Positions 12,714 to 26,896 are shown, numbered from the stretch's first letter. The stretch: DNA of 64,000 nucleotides from Carnegiea gigantea (GCA_029747015.1 JAKOGI010000125.1:676001-740000); one strand, 5' to 3'. Notes: generated from the letters alone by a model not told the origin. Translations and numbers: made by a program.

Positions 12714-12724
12714 ACTATATATTT
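12714..12724 (+). promoter_or_regulatory. TATA box of the WAKL20-like gene
   Basis: CTATATATTTAT lies about 80 bases upstream of the ATG at 12797, a normal distance for a plant core promoter with a short leader. Confidence 0.55.
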
Positions 12725-12796
12725 ATCTATACCGCCATTACCATTTCATTATTTTCTTGTCACCCTCAAAACTCTGGCACCTCTCTGAACCAAACA

Positions 12797-15086
12797 ATGG
12801 AGGTCACCTCCACCTTCACCCCCCACAAACTGCTCCTCCTCACGGCGGCGCTGCTTCTCTCCACCGTGACCCTGGCGGCGTCACCACGGCAGTGCCCCCC
12901 GTGCGGCACCACAGAGGTGCCGTACCCCCTTAGCACGGGCCCCACTTGCGGGGATCAAGATTACAAGATCCTATGCAACAACGGCACGCTCATCTTTCCC
13001 ACATCCAACAACACCTACCCAATCACATCAATCAAGCCCCAGTCTCAACGCCTGGTGATCCAGCCGTCCAGCTTCCTCCCCAACACCTGCGTCACAGAGG
13101 ATATCTCCACCACGGGAGTCCAGCTCAACCAAACGGCGCCGTTTAACATAACCGGGGACAACACTATCATGTACCTCAACTGCACCCCTTCTCTTCTGGG
13201 GTCCCCACTCAACTGCTCCTCCAGCAGCCTCTGCCACGTGTATATCAACGCCACGCGCGACGCCGCCGCGTGTCAGAACGCGCCCATTTGCTGTACTTTT
13301 CAGGCGGGTGGTGGAACGACGGCGTATATGATCCGGGTCAGGAGCGCAGGCTGCCGGGCTTATCGGAGCTTCGTGGATTTGGACCCGACCCAGCCCGTTA
13401 GCAGGTGGGGCCAGCCTGGGGTGATGATCCAGTGGGTGCTGCCCCAGGAACCGGTTTGTAGGACCCAGGCTGATTGTGCCGTTGATGGGGGGAACTCCAC
13501 GTGTAGGGTCGATCCGATTAGTGTGGGGACCCGCAGGTGTTTTTGTAACTCCCCTCTTCGGTGGGATGGCATTAATGGTGTCTGCGCTGAGGGTGAGTCC
13601 CCTTTGACTTTCACCGTCGTCGATAAACCTGATTTAGATTTAGATTTGATCGTCGCCTTCTATTCAATAGAACCAAAATTAATCCGGGTCAACCGAACCG
13701 TTTGTATAGATCTAATTTGTGTAACCAAGGTTTGTGTTGTTGGGTGCAGTTAATACATGTGAGGACCCTGCAGGATGCAACAGTTCACATAAAACTGCGC
13801 TCATAGCTGGTAAGTCAGACGCGCACACCTTCTTTGACTACTGCGGTTGATTCCCAACTCATATCTTAAATTTCATTTATTAGCGAAGTGAGTTTACACT
13901 GTCTTGTATAGAGTTGCTGTATATCTTGCAACTAGGAACATGACATATCAGTGTATGACTTTCAAAAAAGAAATTGTACAATATGCGTACCCAAGCTTGA
14001 CATAATAATAGAGAATGCGCTGCAGGTTTGGTATCAGGAATAGGGGCTACACTGCTGGTAGCCACCACAGCTATACTATTCTGCCGACGCCAACAAAAAA
14101 TCAAAGAAGCCCGAGAGCGGCTGAAGAAGGAGAGGGAGGAGATCCTCAATGCTAGTGGTGGAACAACTGCCAAGATCTTCAGTGGCAAAGAGATTAAGAA
14201 GGCCACTAACGGCTTCTCTAAGGATCGCCTCTTGGGCTCTGGTGGCTATGGCGATGTTTACAAAGGCACCCTCGATGATGGCACTCTTGTTGCTGTCAAG
14301 TGTGCCAAGGTGGGAAATGCCAAAGGCGTTGACCAAATCCTCAATGAAGTTCGAATCCTCTGCCAAGTCAACCATCGGAGCCTTGTCCGATTGCTTGGTT
14401 GTTGTGTTGAGCTCGAGCAACCTATTATGGTCTACGAGTTTATCTCTAATGGGACATTGTATGATCATTTACATGGCTTGAAACCTGGAGGGTATAGTAG
14501 TCTTTCCTGGTCTCATCGCCTGAGCATCGCTTATCTAACAGCTGAAGGCCTTGCTTACCTTCATTTCTCGGCCAACCCACCAATTTACCATCGCGATGTC
14601 AAGTCATCTAACATATTGTTGGATGAGAAGATGCATGCTAAGGTTTCGGATTTTGGGTTGTCTAGGTTGGCTCAGACAGATTTGAGTCACATCTCAACTT
14701 GTGCTCAGGGGACACTTGGGTATCTAGACCCTGAATATTATAGGAACTACCAGTTGACTGACAAGAGTGATGTTTACAGCTTCGGGGTGGTACTGTTGGA
14801 GCTCCTGACATCACAAAAGGCTATCGATTTCAATAGAGATGCTGACGATGTCAATTTGGCAGTGTATGTTAAGACGTTGGTCGATGAGGAGCGGCTACTG
14901 GATGCCATAGATCCTGCATTGAAGGAAGGAGCAAGTACCTTGGAGATAGACACAATGAAGGCATTGGGGTTTCTGGCTGTTGGTTGCTTGGAGGAGCGCA
15001 GACAAAACCGACCCTCCATGAAAGAAGTAGCTGAAGAAATTGAGTATATAATTAGTATTGCAACAGCAACGAAAGCGGAAAACTAG
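12797..15086 (+). CDS. WAKL20: Wall-associated receptor kinase-like 20
   Basis: Plasma-membrane receptor-like kinase of 638 aa. Exons 12797-13592, 13750-13809 and 14026-15086, joined in phase 1. Signal peptide about residues 1-28 (KLLLLTAALLLSTVTLAAS). Cysteine-rich GUB_WAK-type ectodomain begins CPPCGTTEVPYPLS and is rich in N-glycosylation sites. Transmembrane helix about 282-304 is followed by RRQQK. The kinase domain has loop GSGGYGDV (356-363), VAVK lysine 377, HRD 474-476, DVKSSN and DFG 494-496, so all catalytic residues are present; it is an RD kinase. Family members bind wall pectin or related ligands and signal inward. No EGF repeat is visible, which fits the WAKL14/15/20 branch. 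Length is close to the roughly 650 aa typical of WAKL20. A broken copy lies 250 bases downstream. Confidence 0.93.
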
Positions 15087-15335
15087 CTTCAGAAATCACA
15101 GCACAGTTTGTCATGGAAAGAACTGAATGCACCTGGAGAGCTGCTCCTAGTTTCCTTCCCTTTCTGCGCCTTTTCTTGGTTTGCCGAGTTTGTTAGTTGT
15201 TACAGGATGTATATGTAGACATGGTAGTCTAAGGTTGTTTGTTGTTGTGATATATTTGTTAAAAAACCATCTATAAAATTTAAGGAAATACATAGTATAT
15301 GAAAAGACTTGTCTATAAATCCATTTTACCGATGT

Positions 15336-15770
15336 TAACAAAAAAATCAAAGGTGCCCAAAAGCAGCTGCAGAAGGAGAGGGAGGAGATCTAAGTGCTAA
15401 TAGTGGAACAACTGTTAAGGTCTTCAGCAACAAAGAGATTAAGAAGGCCGCCAATGACTGCTCTAGAGACCGCCTCTGGTGCTCTGGTGAGGTTTATAAA
15501 CGTACCATCGATGATGGCGCCTTTGTGGCTGTCAAGTGAAGCAAGGTGGGCGATGCCACGGCACTGACCAAATCATCAATGAAGTTAGAATCCTCTGCCA
15601 ATCCAATCATCAGAGCCTCTTCTGATTGCTTGGCTGTTGTGTTGAGTTTGAGCAACCTACTATCGCATATGAGTATACCTCCAATGGCACATTGTATGAT
15701 CAATTGTATGGTCTAAGCCCTGGAGGCTATAGTCATCTTTCTTGGTCTGTCTCATTCCCTTAACATTTCT
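15336..15770 (+). pseudogene. Truncated, decayed tandem copy of WAKL20 kinase region
   Basis: Aligns by eye to 14092-14520 of the neighbouring gene, from the juxtamembrane KKEREE segment through the glycine loop, lysine region and the GTLYDHLHGLKPGGYSSLSW segment. It carries in-frame stops (for example TGA directly after the VK of the ATP-binding lysine segment). A small deletion removes most of the glycine-rich loop. It stops before the catalytic loop, so it cannot encode a kinase. It has no copy of exons 1-2. Confidence 0.85.
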
Positions 15771-15789
15771 TTGCTTTTCGGACAAGTTA

Positions 15790-15870
15790 TAAACCATGGT
15801 ATTTCTCATCAAACGTTCAAGGTAAGACTTCAACTCGTGTGGTACCCTAACAATCTCCCCCTCAGACACG
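15790..15870 (-). mobile_element. LTR-retrotransposon relic (polypurine tract and LTR start)
   Basis: Read on the minus strand, a TGAGGGGGAGAT polypurine tract is followed by TGTTAGGGTACC, the arrangement found at the 3' LTR of Ty1-copia elements. The LTR appears to run to about 15790 and to have joined the WAKL20 pseudogene. Sequence to about 16215 may be the inner part, but no gag-pol motif survives. Confidence 0.4.
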
Positions 15871-16702
15871 AACTCATGCGTGTCTCATAAAAACGAATCA
15901 TCTCAACTCGTCCGGGCCCAATAGACCCAGATCAATGTCTGTCTCAACTCCAGCTAGCCCAATTACAATGCTTCCCTCAAATGTGCTCTCTTCTTCAATC
16001 AGAACATCTGAGTGGCTCATTTTACTCTCCCTTGTGGCCCATGAAAATACAGCAGCAGCCCAATGAATACAGCCCAGCAAAACCCTATTCCGGACCGCCC
16101 AGCTCTCCTCACATTCAGGAACGAGTCCGATCAGCATGCTCCAACAAATCGACAGTACATTCTTCTTTGCAGATGATATCCTTGCCTCTCCAATCGACAA
16201 CATATACATAATGTGGCTCAATCAACTTTGGGGATGGAGATATAACCCGAACTCAAAAAAAATTGATTAGAAGTTGTATTGTTTAAAATTTGAATGGGTG
16301 ACTAAAATAAGTTTTAAATAGGTGTTGCTTATAAAAATAAGTGTGGTATGAGCATGGATTTGTTAAATTTGTACCTGTATAATTGTACAAATTTAAAGGA
16401 GTAAGAAGCGAAAAATATACTTTAATGTATATCTTACAAAGTTTACAATAAGACTCTATTGACATGAAAGATGGGAGATTAAAATAAACTTTATTTATTT
16501 TTTTATTTGTTAAATCAATTTTCTACCCACAATTCAACTCTCAATACTTTATTGGATCATGTTCCTCATTTATGCCTTAAAATTGCTCACCAAGGTTAGG
16601 CATATCCAAATATGAATTAAATATGAATATTTTTTTATATATTTTTATTATCCAAATACAGTCCATAAATTCAAAGTATCAAATTTCAAAATTTAATAGA
16701 TA

Positions 16703-16768
<66 letters not shown>

Positions 16769-17299
16769 TATAATTTTTTTTAAAAATAACAAAATACAGA
16801 TGTAACTCCACCCGATGGATGCCTATCCTATCTGCATTCCCAATTAGCTCATTTTGAACTCAACCTTTTCTTGCACTTGAGCGGTTGAGCTAGAAGGCAA
16901 GCTCCCCGTTCGGAGCTCAGGTTGCAATTAAATAATAAAAAGCACCATTTGAATTTCGAAGGTTAGCCGCCGTTGTTTGACGTCAAACCCCCCAAAGTCA
17001 ACTCTCTTCCCCCTTTATTTATTTACCTTTTTTTTTGGCCCCGTATATTTTGTTTTGCGTTTTCTCCACCACCTTGAGAGCACCGTACCTAAAATACCCA
17101 AAAAAGTCGCTACGTGTAATTGGATCTAATATCTCTAACTTTTAGTTCACAATCCATTAAATTAATTTGTATTTTTATAGGTGGTCAAACACTAAATGGA
17201 TTTTGATTAATTTAGGTAAAAGATTTCCCGCCTAACCTTCCTTACTATTATTACCATCGTCCACCCACCACCCCAAAGGAAAAAAACAAAAGCTCTAAT
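15871..17299. other. Intergenic, AT-rich, no gene seen
   Basis: Apart from possible retroelement remnants up to 16215 and the TA microsatellite at 16706-16765, nothing is recognised. Confidence 0.5.
16706..16765. repeat. (TA)n microsatellite, about 60 bp
   Basis: Uninterrupted TA dinucleotide run of about 30 units. Confidence 0.95.
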
Positions 17300-18304
17300 G
17301 CCCTGTTTGATGAGTAAAACATGAATGGAACTTGAAATCTAAGGATTAAAGTTTGTTTCTTTATTGTTCGGTGAGTGTTTTAGAGAAAATGAACTTGATA
17401 CCTTAGGTTTCAAGTTCTCCCCCCAATTCCCAGGAACTTGAACCGCCCATTTATGAGAGGTATCAAATTCCCAACCTCCCAAGAAATAGTTTTATTTTAA
17501 CAAAAAAAGAAAAAACATTTGGAAATTATTTCACCTAGCAGTATTGTGATTTCTCTTTCCCAATTTTCATTCCCCTCATCCGCACAAACCCTAGAAAAGC
17601 CATAGCACCACCACTCATCGTCGGACGCTGGTCGCCGTTGTCGTCCGCTGTCGCCACACCTGCCGCCGGTCACCATGAACGTCGCCCCCATGACTTCTCC
17701 TTCCCCATTTTCATTCCCCTCATCCACACAAACCCTAGAAAAGTCACAACGCCACCACTCATTGTCAGACGCCGATTGCCGCCGCCTAGTCGCTGTCGTC
17801 GTCCGCCATCGCGGCAACTGCCGTCGGTTACCACGAACATCACCCTCGCCGCCGATCGACGCGAACGCTCGGGCAACCTAGTGCTCGAATTTTTTTTTTT
17901 TTTTTGGGTTTCAATTTGTGAATTAGTCATGGATTAGATAATTGTTGTGGATGTTGAATTAGTGTTTATGGATTTCAATTTTTGGTTGTAGATCTCAAAT
18001 TAGCCTCTTCTTCACGTTTTTTTTATTTTTTTTTTTTGGTCAAATTGTTTGTGTTGGGTGCTGAAATTTTTGGTGAAAAATTAGTTAAAATAATGAGAAT
18101 AATTCATACTTGCATATAGTATTTGTAAAATAAAAATATAGTTGATTCTATTCCAAAACTACTCACCAAACAGTAAGGATTGGAGCCTGATTCAATTCCA
18201 CTTTTTATCAAATAATTGGGTTTAGGATTCAAGTTCTATACCCAACCCCCCAGGATTCAAGTCCTAATTCCATTCAATTCCTATTTTCCTCACCAAACAG
18301 GATC
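17300..18304. mobile_element. hAT-like MITE carrying a GC-rich captured segment
   Basis: The ends are inverted: CCCTGTTTGATGAG at the left, and the right end reads TCCTGTTTGGTGAG on the minus strand. Subterminal GGATTCAAGTTC/TTGAAATCTAAGG motifs also mirror each other. The middle (17563-17880) is strikingly GC-rich against an AT-rich frame. It holds a direct repeat of period 144 whose copies each contain an AAACCCTAG telo-box (17586 and 17730). The segment resembles the leader or promoter of a housekeeping gene. ORFs here start and stop without family resemblance. Confidence 0.6.
17563..17850. repeat. 144-bp tandem repeat, two diverged copies
   Basis: Copies begin ATTTTCATTCCCCTCATCC at 17563 and 17707. 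Each is followed by CACAAACCCTAGAAAAG and then a CCACCACTC/GTCGCCGTT-rich stretch. Confidence 0.8.
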
Positions 18305-19595
18305 CTAGAGAGATTGAAGGAGAAGGGATAGAAGATAATGTTTACTACATTAATCACAGTTAGTATGTACTTTAATTCAATAGGATCTCAAATGATTAAA
18401 ATATAGATAGTCTTCTTATTGCAAAATATTTTTAATAAAAAAAGATACTAATTTTGATAGAATACCGACCCACGAAAATGAAAAATACTGGTATTTGCTA
18501 AAAATAAAATCATATATATGATTAGAGATATTTATCAAAACAATTGATATGTTTTGTATATGTTCTCAATGTTGGTATTAAAAAATTGTATCTTATACTT
18601 TTTTTTTTTTTTTTAGTTTGCATCTATAGGTTTGTTGGTGAGGAAAAAAAGAGAGAGAGAGAATTTATTAAATAGTGAAAGATAACTTTCTCTACAATAA
18701 AAATGACTTCTTTTCCAACTTAAATTCGAACAACAACGATAAATTTAAATTGAACTTATTAATTATCAAGATGATAGTTGTTTTACTTTTGTGTCTTTAG
18801 GCTTTCATTTACTAGAGTAGATCATGAGACTCTGTTGGTCTATAAAGGTATAACTTTTTCATTATATATTTTCTTTATTCACAAGATTCAAATTTAAAAT
18901 TTTACTTGAGAGAAATATATCTCAAATCACTTAAAACTACGTGTATTAATTAATTAGTATTTCTTTCATCAGATCAAATAAGGTTTTGGAGGGGGAGAAG
19001 AGAGAAACGTGAGAGCACCTGAGCTGAGCACATGCAAGATGATGTATCCTACAAGGGAAATAAACTCAAGGGAGTTTTTCTTTTTTTTTTCCCCTTGTTT
19101 TTTTTTAAATAAAGGAGATGAGTGATTTTTTAAATTAAATCTCCACTATATATCCAGATTGTCACTGCAGCAAGCAAGCTAGGCAAGAATAAATGGATGT
19201 GTCGGTGGGCATGGACATCAAATCATGTGGTGTTCCATCCCTTCAAATCATCAACTGCCCTTCCTTACACAGGTCATGGCTTAATAATACACCCCTTTCT
19301 TTAAGGACATCCCCACTTTACACCTTTATCATAATTGTACTTGTTTTTTGCCTCTTCATCACAAATTTGACACTAATTTCATGCTTTCTAATGTGATATT
19401 TAAAATTATTTGTAAAGTTTTAGTTTTTTTGATAGAAAAGGGATTTTCAAGTTTGCCATTTAAAATAATAAGTAAGATTCTAACTATATTTCGTGCAAGT
19501 CACATAAAGGTGTGACTTTTATTATAAATTTTAATTCTAATATCTAAACTCTACCCATTCTAAACAATTAACTCGCCTCATTTAAAAACTTAAAT

Positions 19596-19613
19596 CCCCC
19601 CCCCCCAAAAAAA
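19596..19613. repeat. C11A7 compound homopolymer
   Basis: Eleven C followed by seven A in intergenic AT-rich DNA. Confidence 0.9.
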
Positions 19614-19717
19614 GATTTTAAATGTATTGTTAAGTTTGTATAGAAGACAGAGGATAGCAGCAATTTGAAAACAAGCTAGACTTCAATAAAGAAAAAGACA
19701 AAAAAGATAATCTTCTA

Positions 19718-20007
19718 AAGCATTCCTAGTTAGAGTTGTAAATTTTAGAACTTTGTGTCATATGAGGAAAAATTTTATCTTTTGAAACGTATTTTTATTC
19801 ATTTTTCAATGCATTGAACTCTAGTTTGGATCCTAACAAAACATTTGCTATGAACTCACTCTATAACATACAAAAATTGGTGGAACTTGTCACGGAACAG
19901 TTTGCCATTCCGAACTGCGTGGCACAATTGATGCAACCCAATCTTGTGCCAATATGTGACGGGAGAGATCCCACAAATGGAACACGTTCCACCCACTAAG
20001 AATGCTC
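19718..20007. mobile_element. Candidate MITE, GAGCATTC-type ends
   Basis: The left end AAGCATTCCTAGTTAGAG and the right end (minus strand GAGCATTCTTAGTGGG) are inverted copies. They match the terminal core of the elements at 31969 and 50494. Flanking triplets do not match, so the target duplication is unproven. Confidence 0.45.
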
Positions 20008-20258
20008 TGAAAGTAGGAGGAGTGCAAACTCACTAACAATAAATTATGTCATTTTCTTCGGCATTTATAGAGTAGGACCGGGAATTATTTGTACTAATTT
20101 ATATAGATTTCGAGAATGAGAAAGAGAAAAATCTTTGGTTATATTAGACATAGACGTTTCCCTAAGTACTAGACATGCATCATAATGAGCTCTCAAATTA
20201 AAATAAATACTCACCTAATTAATTTAATATACTCTTCTTAGAATAACTATAGTTAGGA

Positions 20259-20287
20259 CCCCCCTCCCCCCCCCCCCCCAAAAAAAA
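20259..20287. repeat. C-rich run followed by A8
   Basis: Six C, one T, then about fifteen C directly followed by eight A. Confidence 0.9.
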
Positions 20288-22113
20288 GTGGTGCACACCA
20301 AATTTGTTTATTTCAATTAAATTAGGGATATTTGAGAACACAAAAATTATGTAGCCACATATTGTATTTCAATTAATTATATGACTATTTTCTTTAAAAA
20401 ATAATTTTCTGTTGCATAATCTTCTTTTTTTTAAAGCGGTTAACTGATAAATATTACAGTATATTACTATTAGCACTTGGCTGTTGCCGAATCACAGGTG
20501 ATCAAGTAAGATCAGATGAATTCTACTCCATGAGTTCTTAAATTCAATATTTTTGATCATTTTGCAAGAATCAGGTTGTGCTTGGACAAAGTGATCACTA
20601 ACTAATAGATCGAAAATTACAAATGGGTTATGTTATATTTTAAAAGAGAGTACACAATATTAATAAAATCTTTGCTTTGATCAACTACTATGGTTTTGTT
20701 ATGTTACATTGGAACTAATAAACACAGAGAAATTATCCTATGTCTGGGTACGTAACAACATCATCCGAAATATCAATCTTTCGTTATCTACACTTAAAGT
20801 GGTTAGGTTGCGAATAATACCGGCAAGTGAAGGTTGAGTTCAATGTTGAATTTAATATGGCAAGTAATTATGTGTACATATCGATTGTTGATATATTTTG
20901 TGTGTCTGTGTTTACCATAATGGAGCTGTTGATGACCTATAAAAAGGAAAAAGCTCTTCCACTCATTATAGATTTTCTTCATCACAAACTCGAACTCAAG
21001 ACTTTTATTTAAGATAATAAGCGTCAAACCACTTAGCTTGAACCAATATGTGTTGATGTTAATATTTTGAGTAATTAGTGTATGCTATATAACTTGGGTT
21101 AGCTACGTCGATACATGGATATCTCATATATAGTTCTAAAAAAACACCGAACTTTCAAAACTTTATAAAATTCTTACCGGAAGAGTGCAATAGACACACC
21201 ATGAACGCATAAATAACAAGTTGTAGTACCTAACCGCTAATGTGATATCAAGTAGTATTTTCATCTGATTTTCTTGAAGCATAATCTACTATATGATATG
21301 TCAATTTTTTTTTTTTTTTCAGTATTTCGGGAAAGAAAGGAAATCATAATCCAAATATATATTATACTTTGAATACAACACCAGAGAATTTGTAACTGAA
21401 ATTTAATGGATAATTGTCAAATGATTACAAGAATATTAGCCAAACATAATTATAATAAGCTAATAAAAGTAATATGTTCTATGAAACGTATGTAGTGCTC
21501 TTATAATCAATAATACTTCAACACAGCAATAACAACATTCCGCATATTCTGTCTAAATAGGATTCATATTAATAACACTGAACATCAAAGGCCTTTTTTT
21601 TTTGAAATTTTTACAAGAAGACTCTCAGTTTTCTATGCAGTGTGAAGTATTTTCGTCTAATTTTATTAAAAATGATCATTTGTCCTACTTTATGAAATGC
21701 CCAAAGAATCTCTTTTCTCTTGAAAAGATGCCTAAATAACAGTAATAATAATAATAACAATATTCCGTATATTCCGCCTAATACGGTCCATATTTATACT
21801 TAAAATCTAGCGAACATTTATTTTTAAGCTACCTAACACACGCAAAAGCCAAACCCACACTTCAATTAGACCAAGAACCAAGTGCGGGAAAAAGCCTTGC
21901 GTGGTGCGCTTTCCCCCTCAAAACAGAAATGCAAATGAGAAATGGAGCAAATTTTGGGTGGAAAATCACAACGAAAAGGAAAAACAAGAAAGTAAAAAAA
22001 CCCACAAGTTGAAACCAAGCCCCCAACCCCAAAATTATAAAAAAAAAGAAAAAAAGAAAAAAAAAAAGAAGTCGTCGTCTTCAAAATTCGATGGCAGAAA
22101 GTCTAAATCTAAA

Positions 22114-22122
22114 TATAAATAG
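22114..22122 (+). promoter_or_regulatory. TATA box of the CYT1 gene
   Basis: TATAAATAG followed by a CT-rich leader (22140-22320). A likely leader intron runs from GTATCT at 22321 to an AG at 23082, so the first coding exon starts shortly after. The intron is inferred from splice-like borders. Confidence 0.6.
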
Positions 22123-23086
22123 AGCTGCTTAATCGTGATTTGCCAATCTCGACCCACCATTCAGATTTCACCAACCCATCTCTCGCCGACACCCGCAGAT
22201 CAGTGGCGAGGACAGAGAAACCAGAGAGGTGACCATCGCCATTGAAGCCGTCTGAGAAAAACCAGGGAAGAATTTCATCCATTTTCGACGTTGTTCATCC
22301 TCAATCACATCCCAGATCGGGTATCTTCAATCTTATCTCTTTTTCTGCTTTCTTAATCATGAGATTTTGTTGTTTTCTTCTTATTTTGCGTGCCCATGTT
22401 AATTATTTTGTCTTGGGTTATTTGGATTGAACTGGGCAATGTTGTTAACTCAATCATGATTTTACTTGGTGATGGGAATTCATTTTGTATCTGTCTGCCC
22501 TCAATCTCTCTGCCCTTTATTTGTAACACCAACAAAGAGACTTTCAATGTTGTTAGTGATTTAAGTGTTTAATTTGATCCCTTCCTTTTCGTGGTAAGTT
22601 TTCTGGGTTCTAGTCTCTCTTTTGTTTTTTTTAGCTTCATTCCAGGGTGAAAAGATAACTGAGCTTCTGGGTTCAATTTTGAGTATAAATCTTTATTCAA
22701 GTTCTGCTTTGATTCACGTTTTCAATTCGTTGTTTATGTTGATGTATGATAATATGTTACGACACTAATCATTTTGCACGCATTTTGCTTATCTCTTCTT
22801 GATTTGCTATGCAAGCCTGCAAGTTCGAAGATTTCATAAGAGCTTATGGATTGTTAGTTTTCAGTGCAGTTAGAAATGCTTCCTACTACCCAAAAAAACA
22901 TAGATCTGTTGAGTAGTCTTATCGAATTTTTCAAGAAGATGTAATATTTGAGCTTGTATTGATCACTACTCTTTTTGCAAGATTTTGATGTTTCTTTAAG
23001 CAGTTTTGGTTCACTTAATCTTTTATTTGCCCATTAGGCGTGGGAAGATACTGATTGTAGTGAATGATTTAATTTTAAACAGGTAA

Positions 23087-24771
<1,685 letters not shown>

Positions 24772-24935
24772 GTGGATTTTGTATGGTGGAACTTGAACAA
24801 GAGGTAGATTATCCCCAGAAAGGTGTAATTTATTCAACACTGGAATGTGTGTTTATTTTTCCTGCATCTTGTATTTTGGATTGTAACTTCTAAGAGCTAG
24901 TTTGCCAGGAAGAATGTAGTTAAGTCATTAGGCAA

Positions 24936-24968
24936 CCCCCACCCCACCCCACCCCACCCCCAAAAAAA
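24936..24968. repeat. (CCCCA)n run ending C5A7
   Basis: Four CCCCA-like units then CCCCC and seven A, about 165 bases after the CYT1 stop, probably in the 3' untranslated region. It is not telomeric (plant telomeres are CCCTAAA). Confidence 0.9.
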
Positions 24969-24971
24969 GAC

Positions 24972-26305
24972 CCTTCTATTTTTGTGTACAAAGAAAAAAA
25001 AATAAGCTGTATTGGTTCATTCTGTGTTTTCTATGGATCAGTAAGTTGATTCTGTTTGCAGCATTTAAATATGATCACTGATCTTTTCCTAATCCTTGTT
25101 TTGGATTTGCCGATTGCGACTGTATGAATTGATCTGTTTGATCTGGTACGTGGTTGCTGCTCTGAAAGGCTTTAGTTCATGTCATCATATAATATCAGAT
25201 AAGTGACTTCCATTACAATTTCAAACCATTTTTTTTGGCCTACAAAATTTCTGAAATCTATTGAAATTTTCATGGAAAGGTCTTCTTTCCTTGTTTTTTT
25301 GTTTTGGGGGATAGTACAAATTATATCATAGGCTCGGTTTATGGACTCCGGGCACTTGTTTTTGGTGGCTTCAACGGGTCTTTTTTTACTTGTAGTTGGA
25401 CAACTTTATTGCCTGTGCATTGTTCATTTTGTCGAACATATCTAGGGTTAGGTATTAAGCATTGATAATTTGAGATTAACAGTACTCATTTCTAGGTTCT
25501 TCTCTCGTCGTGCTTATTTCTTGTTTCTTCAATTTATGAAGTTGAACAATTTGTTTTATATCCTTAAGCAATTTATCGTATTAAGTTGAGCATCTTAATT
25601 TATTCACTTGAGTATGTCTCAGATCTATAGACTCAGGATCTTAGTAGAAGTGCTAGTAAATAGATAAAATACCATCACTCAAGGCATGATTAAAGGCCAT
25701 AAGTTGTTTTGAATATGAAAAAGCAAGCCAACGCCAAATTGTCCAATTAGCAATCCGTGAAGAATGGACTACCGCAGCTCCCCAACTGCCCACGTATATT
25801 CCCCAACTGCCCACGTACATTCCATTATGTTTCTTAAACTGAACCACGCAAAAAAAAAAAGGAAAATAAAAGAAGGCCTGCGGCATGTAATTCTAAAAAG
25901 TCGTCATTAATTAGGATGTGTTGTTCTGTCATTGTGTGCTCTGCCCTACCATGTGATATGTCAACTAATGCTCTACCTAATTCCCTAAACAGCATGCCAT
26001 TGATATGTTCTTTCCCCCTCAAGTCAAGTTCAAATTACTAATTACAACACTAAAATCAGGTAAGTAGGGGTCCTCCATGATACCTGTTAGCACTTGCTAA
26101 TCACTTAATTATGTGTTGTGCAAATTGATTTTACATGACGGCAATCTTACTGCCTTCTCCCCATCAATTCAGTTCAAATGATATCGGAGATAAAATGTAA
26201 TTTGGTCTGCTATTTATCAATGTATGATATTGTTATATAGATCTTCTATATTGTGATGACGGTATTAGAGTAGAATACATACATGTGATTCTAATTACAA
26301 CACTA
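24972..26305. other. Intergenic, no gene seen
   Basis: CYT1 3' flank followed by AT-rich spacer. A short direct repeat (CCCCAACTGCCCACGTA twice) lies at about 25779-25820. Confidence 0.5.
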
Positions 26306-26695
26306 GAATCGGATAAGAAGCTTCTCAAAGTGCTTCAGAATGAAATCAACATCGTTAAAAAGAATGTTGATGTCGTCAAGCTCAAGATGCCAATTTTTTC
26401 TCTCTTAGGAACTTCTTCACCAAACTTTTCCTCTTTATTGAACGATATTGGAGATTTGGTGATGAAGAAAATATGAGAATTATGCTCAAAGTTAGGAACT
26501 TTAGAGCCCTGTATCCATGGGCTATACAATCTTTATAAATTGGTAGTTTTGATTTGGTTTTGTGCCCTATGTTCCTTTGGTACTATACTGCTATTTGGAT
26601 CATGCTAGTTGATTATTGCATTTCAAGTGAATTTGTAATTGTAACCTGAAATGTGAAATGTATGAGGAAGTTTTGCTCTACTAAATGTGTGGAAC
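26306..26695 (+). pseudogene. Decayed fragment of the MAM33-like gene (exon 1 end plus intron 1)
   Basis: GATAAGAAGCTTCTCAAAGT onward aligns with the exon 1 end of the gene at 29938: LLKVLQNEI here against LLEVLQSEI there. Downstream, GGTTTTGTGCCCTATGTTC, GATCATGCTAGTTG and ATGAGGAAGTTT match intron 1 at about 30480-30650. The splice site, downstream exons and the targeting peptide are missing. The 63-aa ORF at 26285-26476 is therefore a relic. Confidence 0.75.
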
Positions 26696-26848
26696 AATCC
26701 TCGCTCTCTCCGATAAAAGGCTCATTACTTTGACTCACCAAATAAAATAAGACGCACGGACTTACTCTATAACACACAACTTTATTTTTAGAATAAACTA
26801 ATTTGGACCCGTGCTTTACACGGTGCATGTTAAAGTCGACACTTTGAA

Positions 26849-26896
26849 TATATATATATATATTGTGTGTGTGTGTGCGCGCGCGCGCGTGCGTGC
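26849..26896. repeat. Compound TA/TG/CG microsatellite
   Basis: Runs of TA, then TG, then CG dinucleotides in immediate succession. Such alternating purine-pyrimidine DNA can adopt the Z form. Confidence 0.9.

Larger units (their letters stand above)
18305..22100. other. Long AT-rich intergenic region
   Basis: No gene recognised. Contains the candidate MITE at 19718, C-A tracts at 19596 and 20259, and two diverged TATTCCG/ATTCTG-containing stretches (about 21490-21570 and 21730-21800) that may be old copies of one repeat. Short ORFs (for example 19193-19396 and 20827-21012) lack any family signature. Confidence 0.5.

Noticed and set aside
17638..17937. Arg/Pro-rich ORFs in the GC-rich block, several frames
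   Set aside because: Overlapping open frames on both strands are a base-composition effect; none resembles a protein family.
24936..24968. CCCCA repeats considered as interstitial telomere
   Set aside because: Plant telomere unit is CCCTAAA; this is simple-sequence C-A drift in a 3' flank.
26285..26476. 63-aa ORF as a new small gene
   Set aside because: Its sequence is a decayed exon 1/intron 1 piece of the neighbouring MAM33-like gene.
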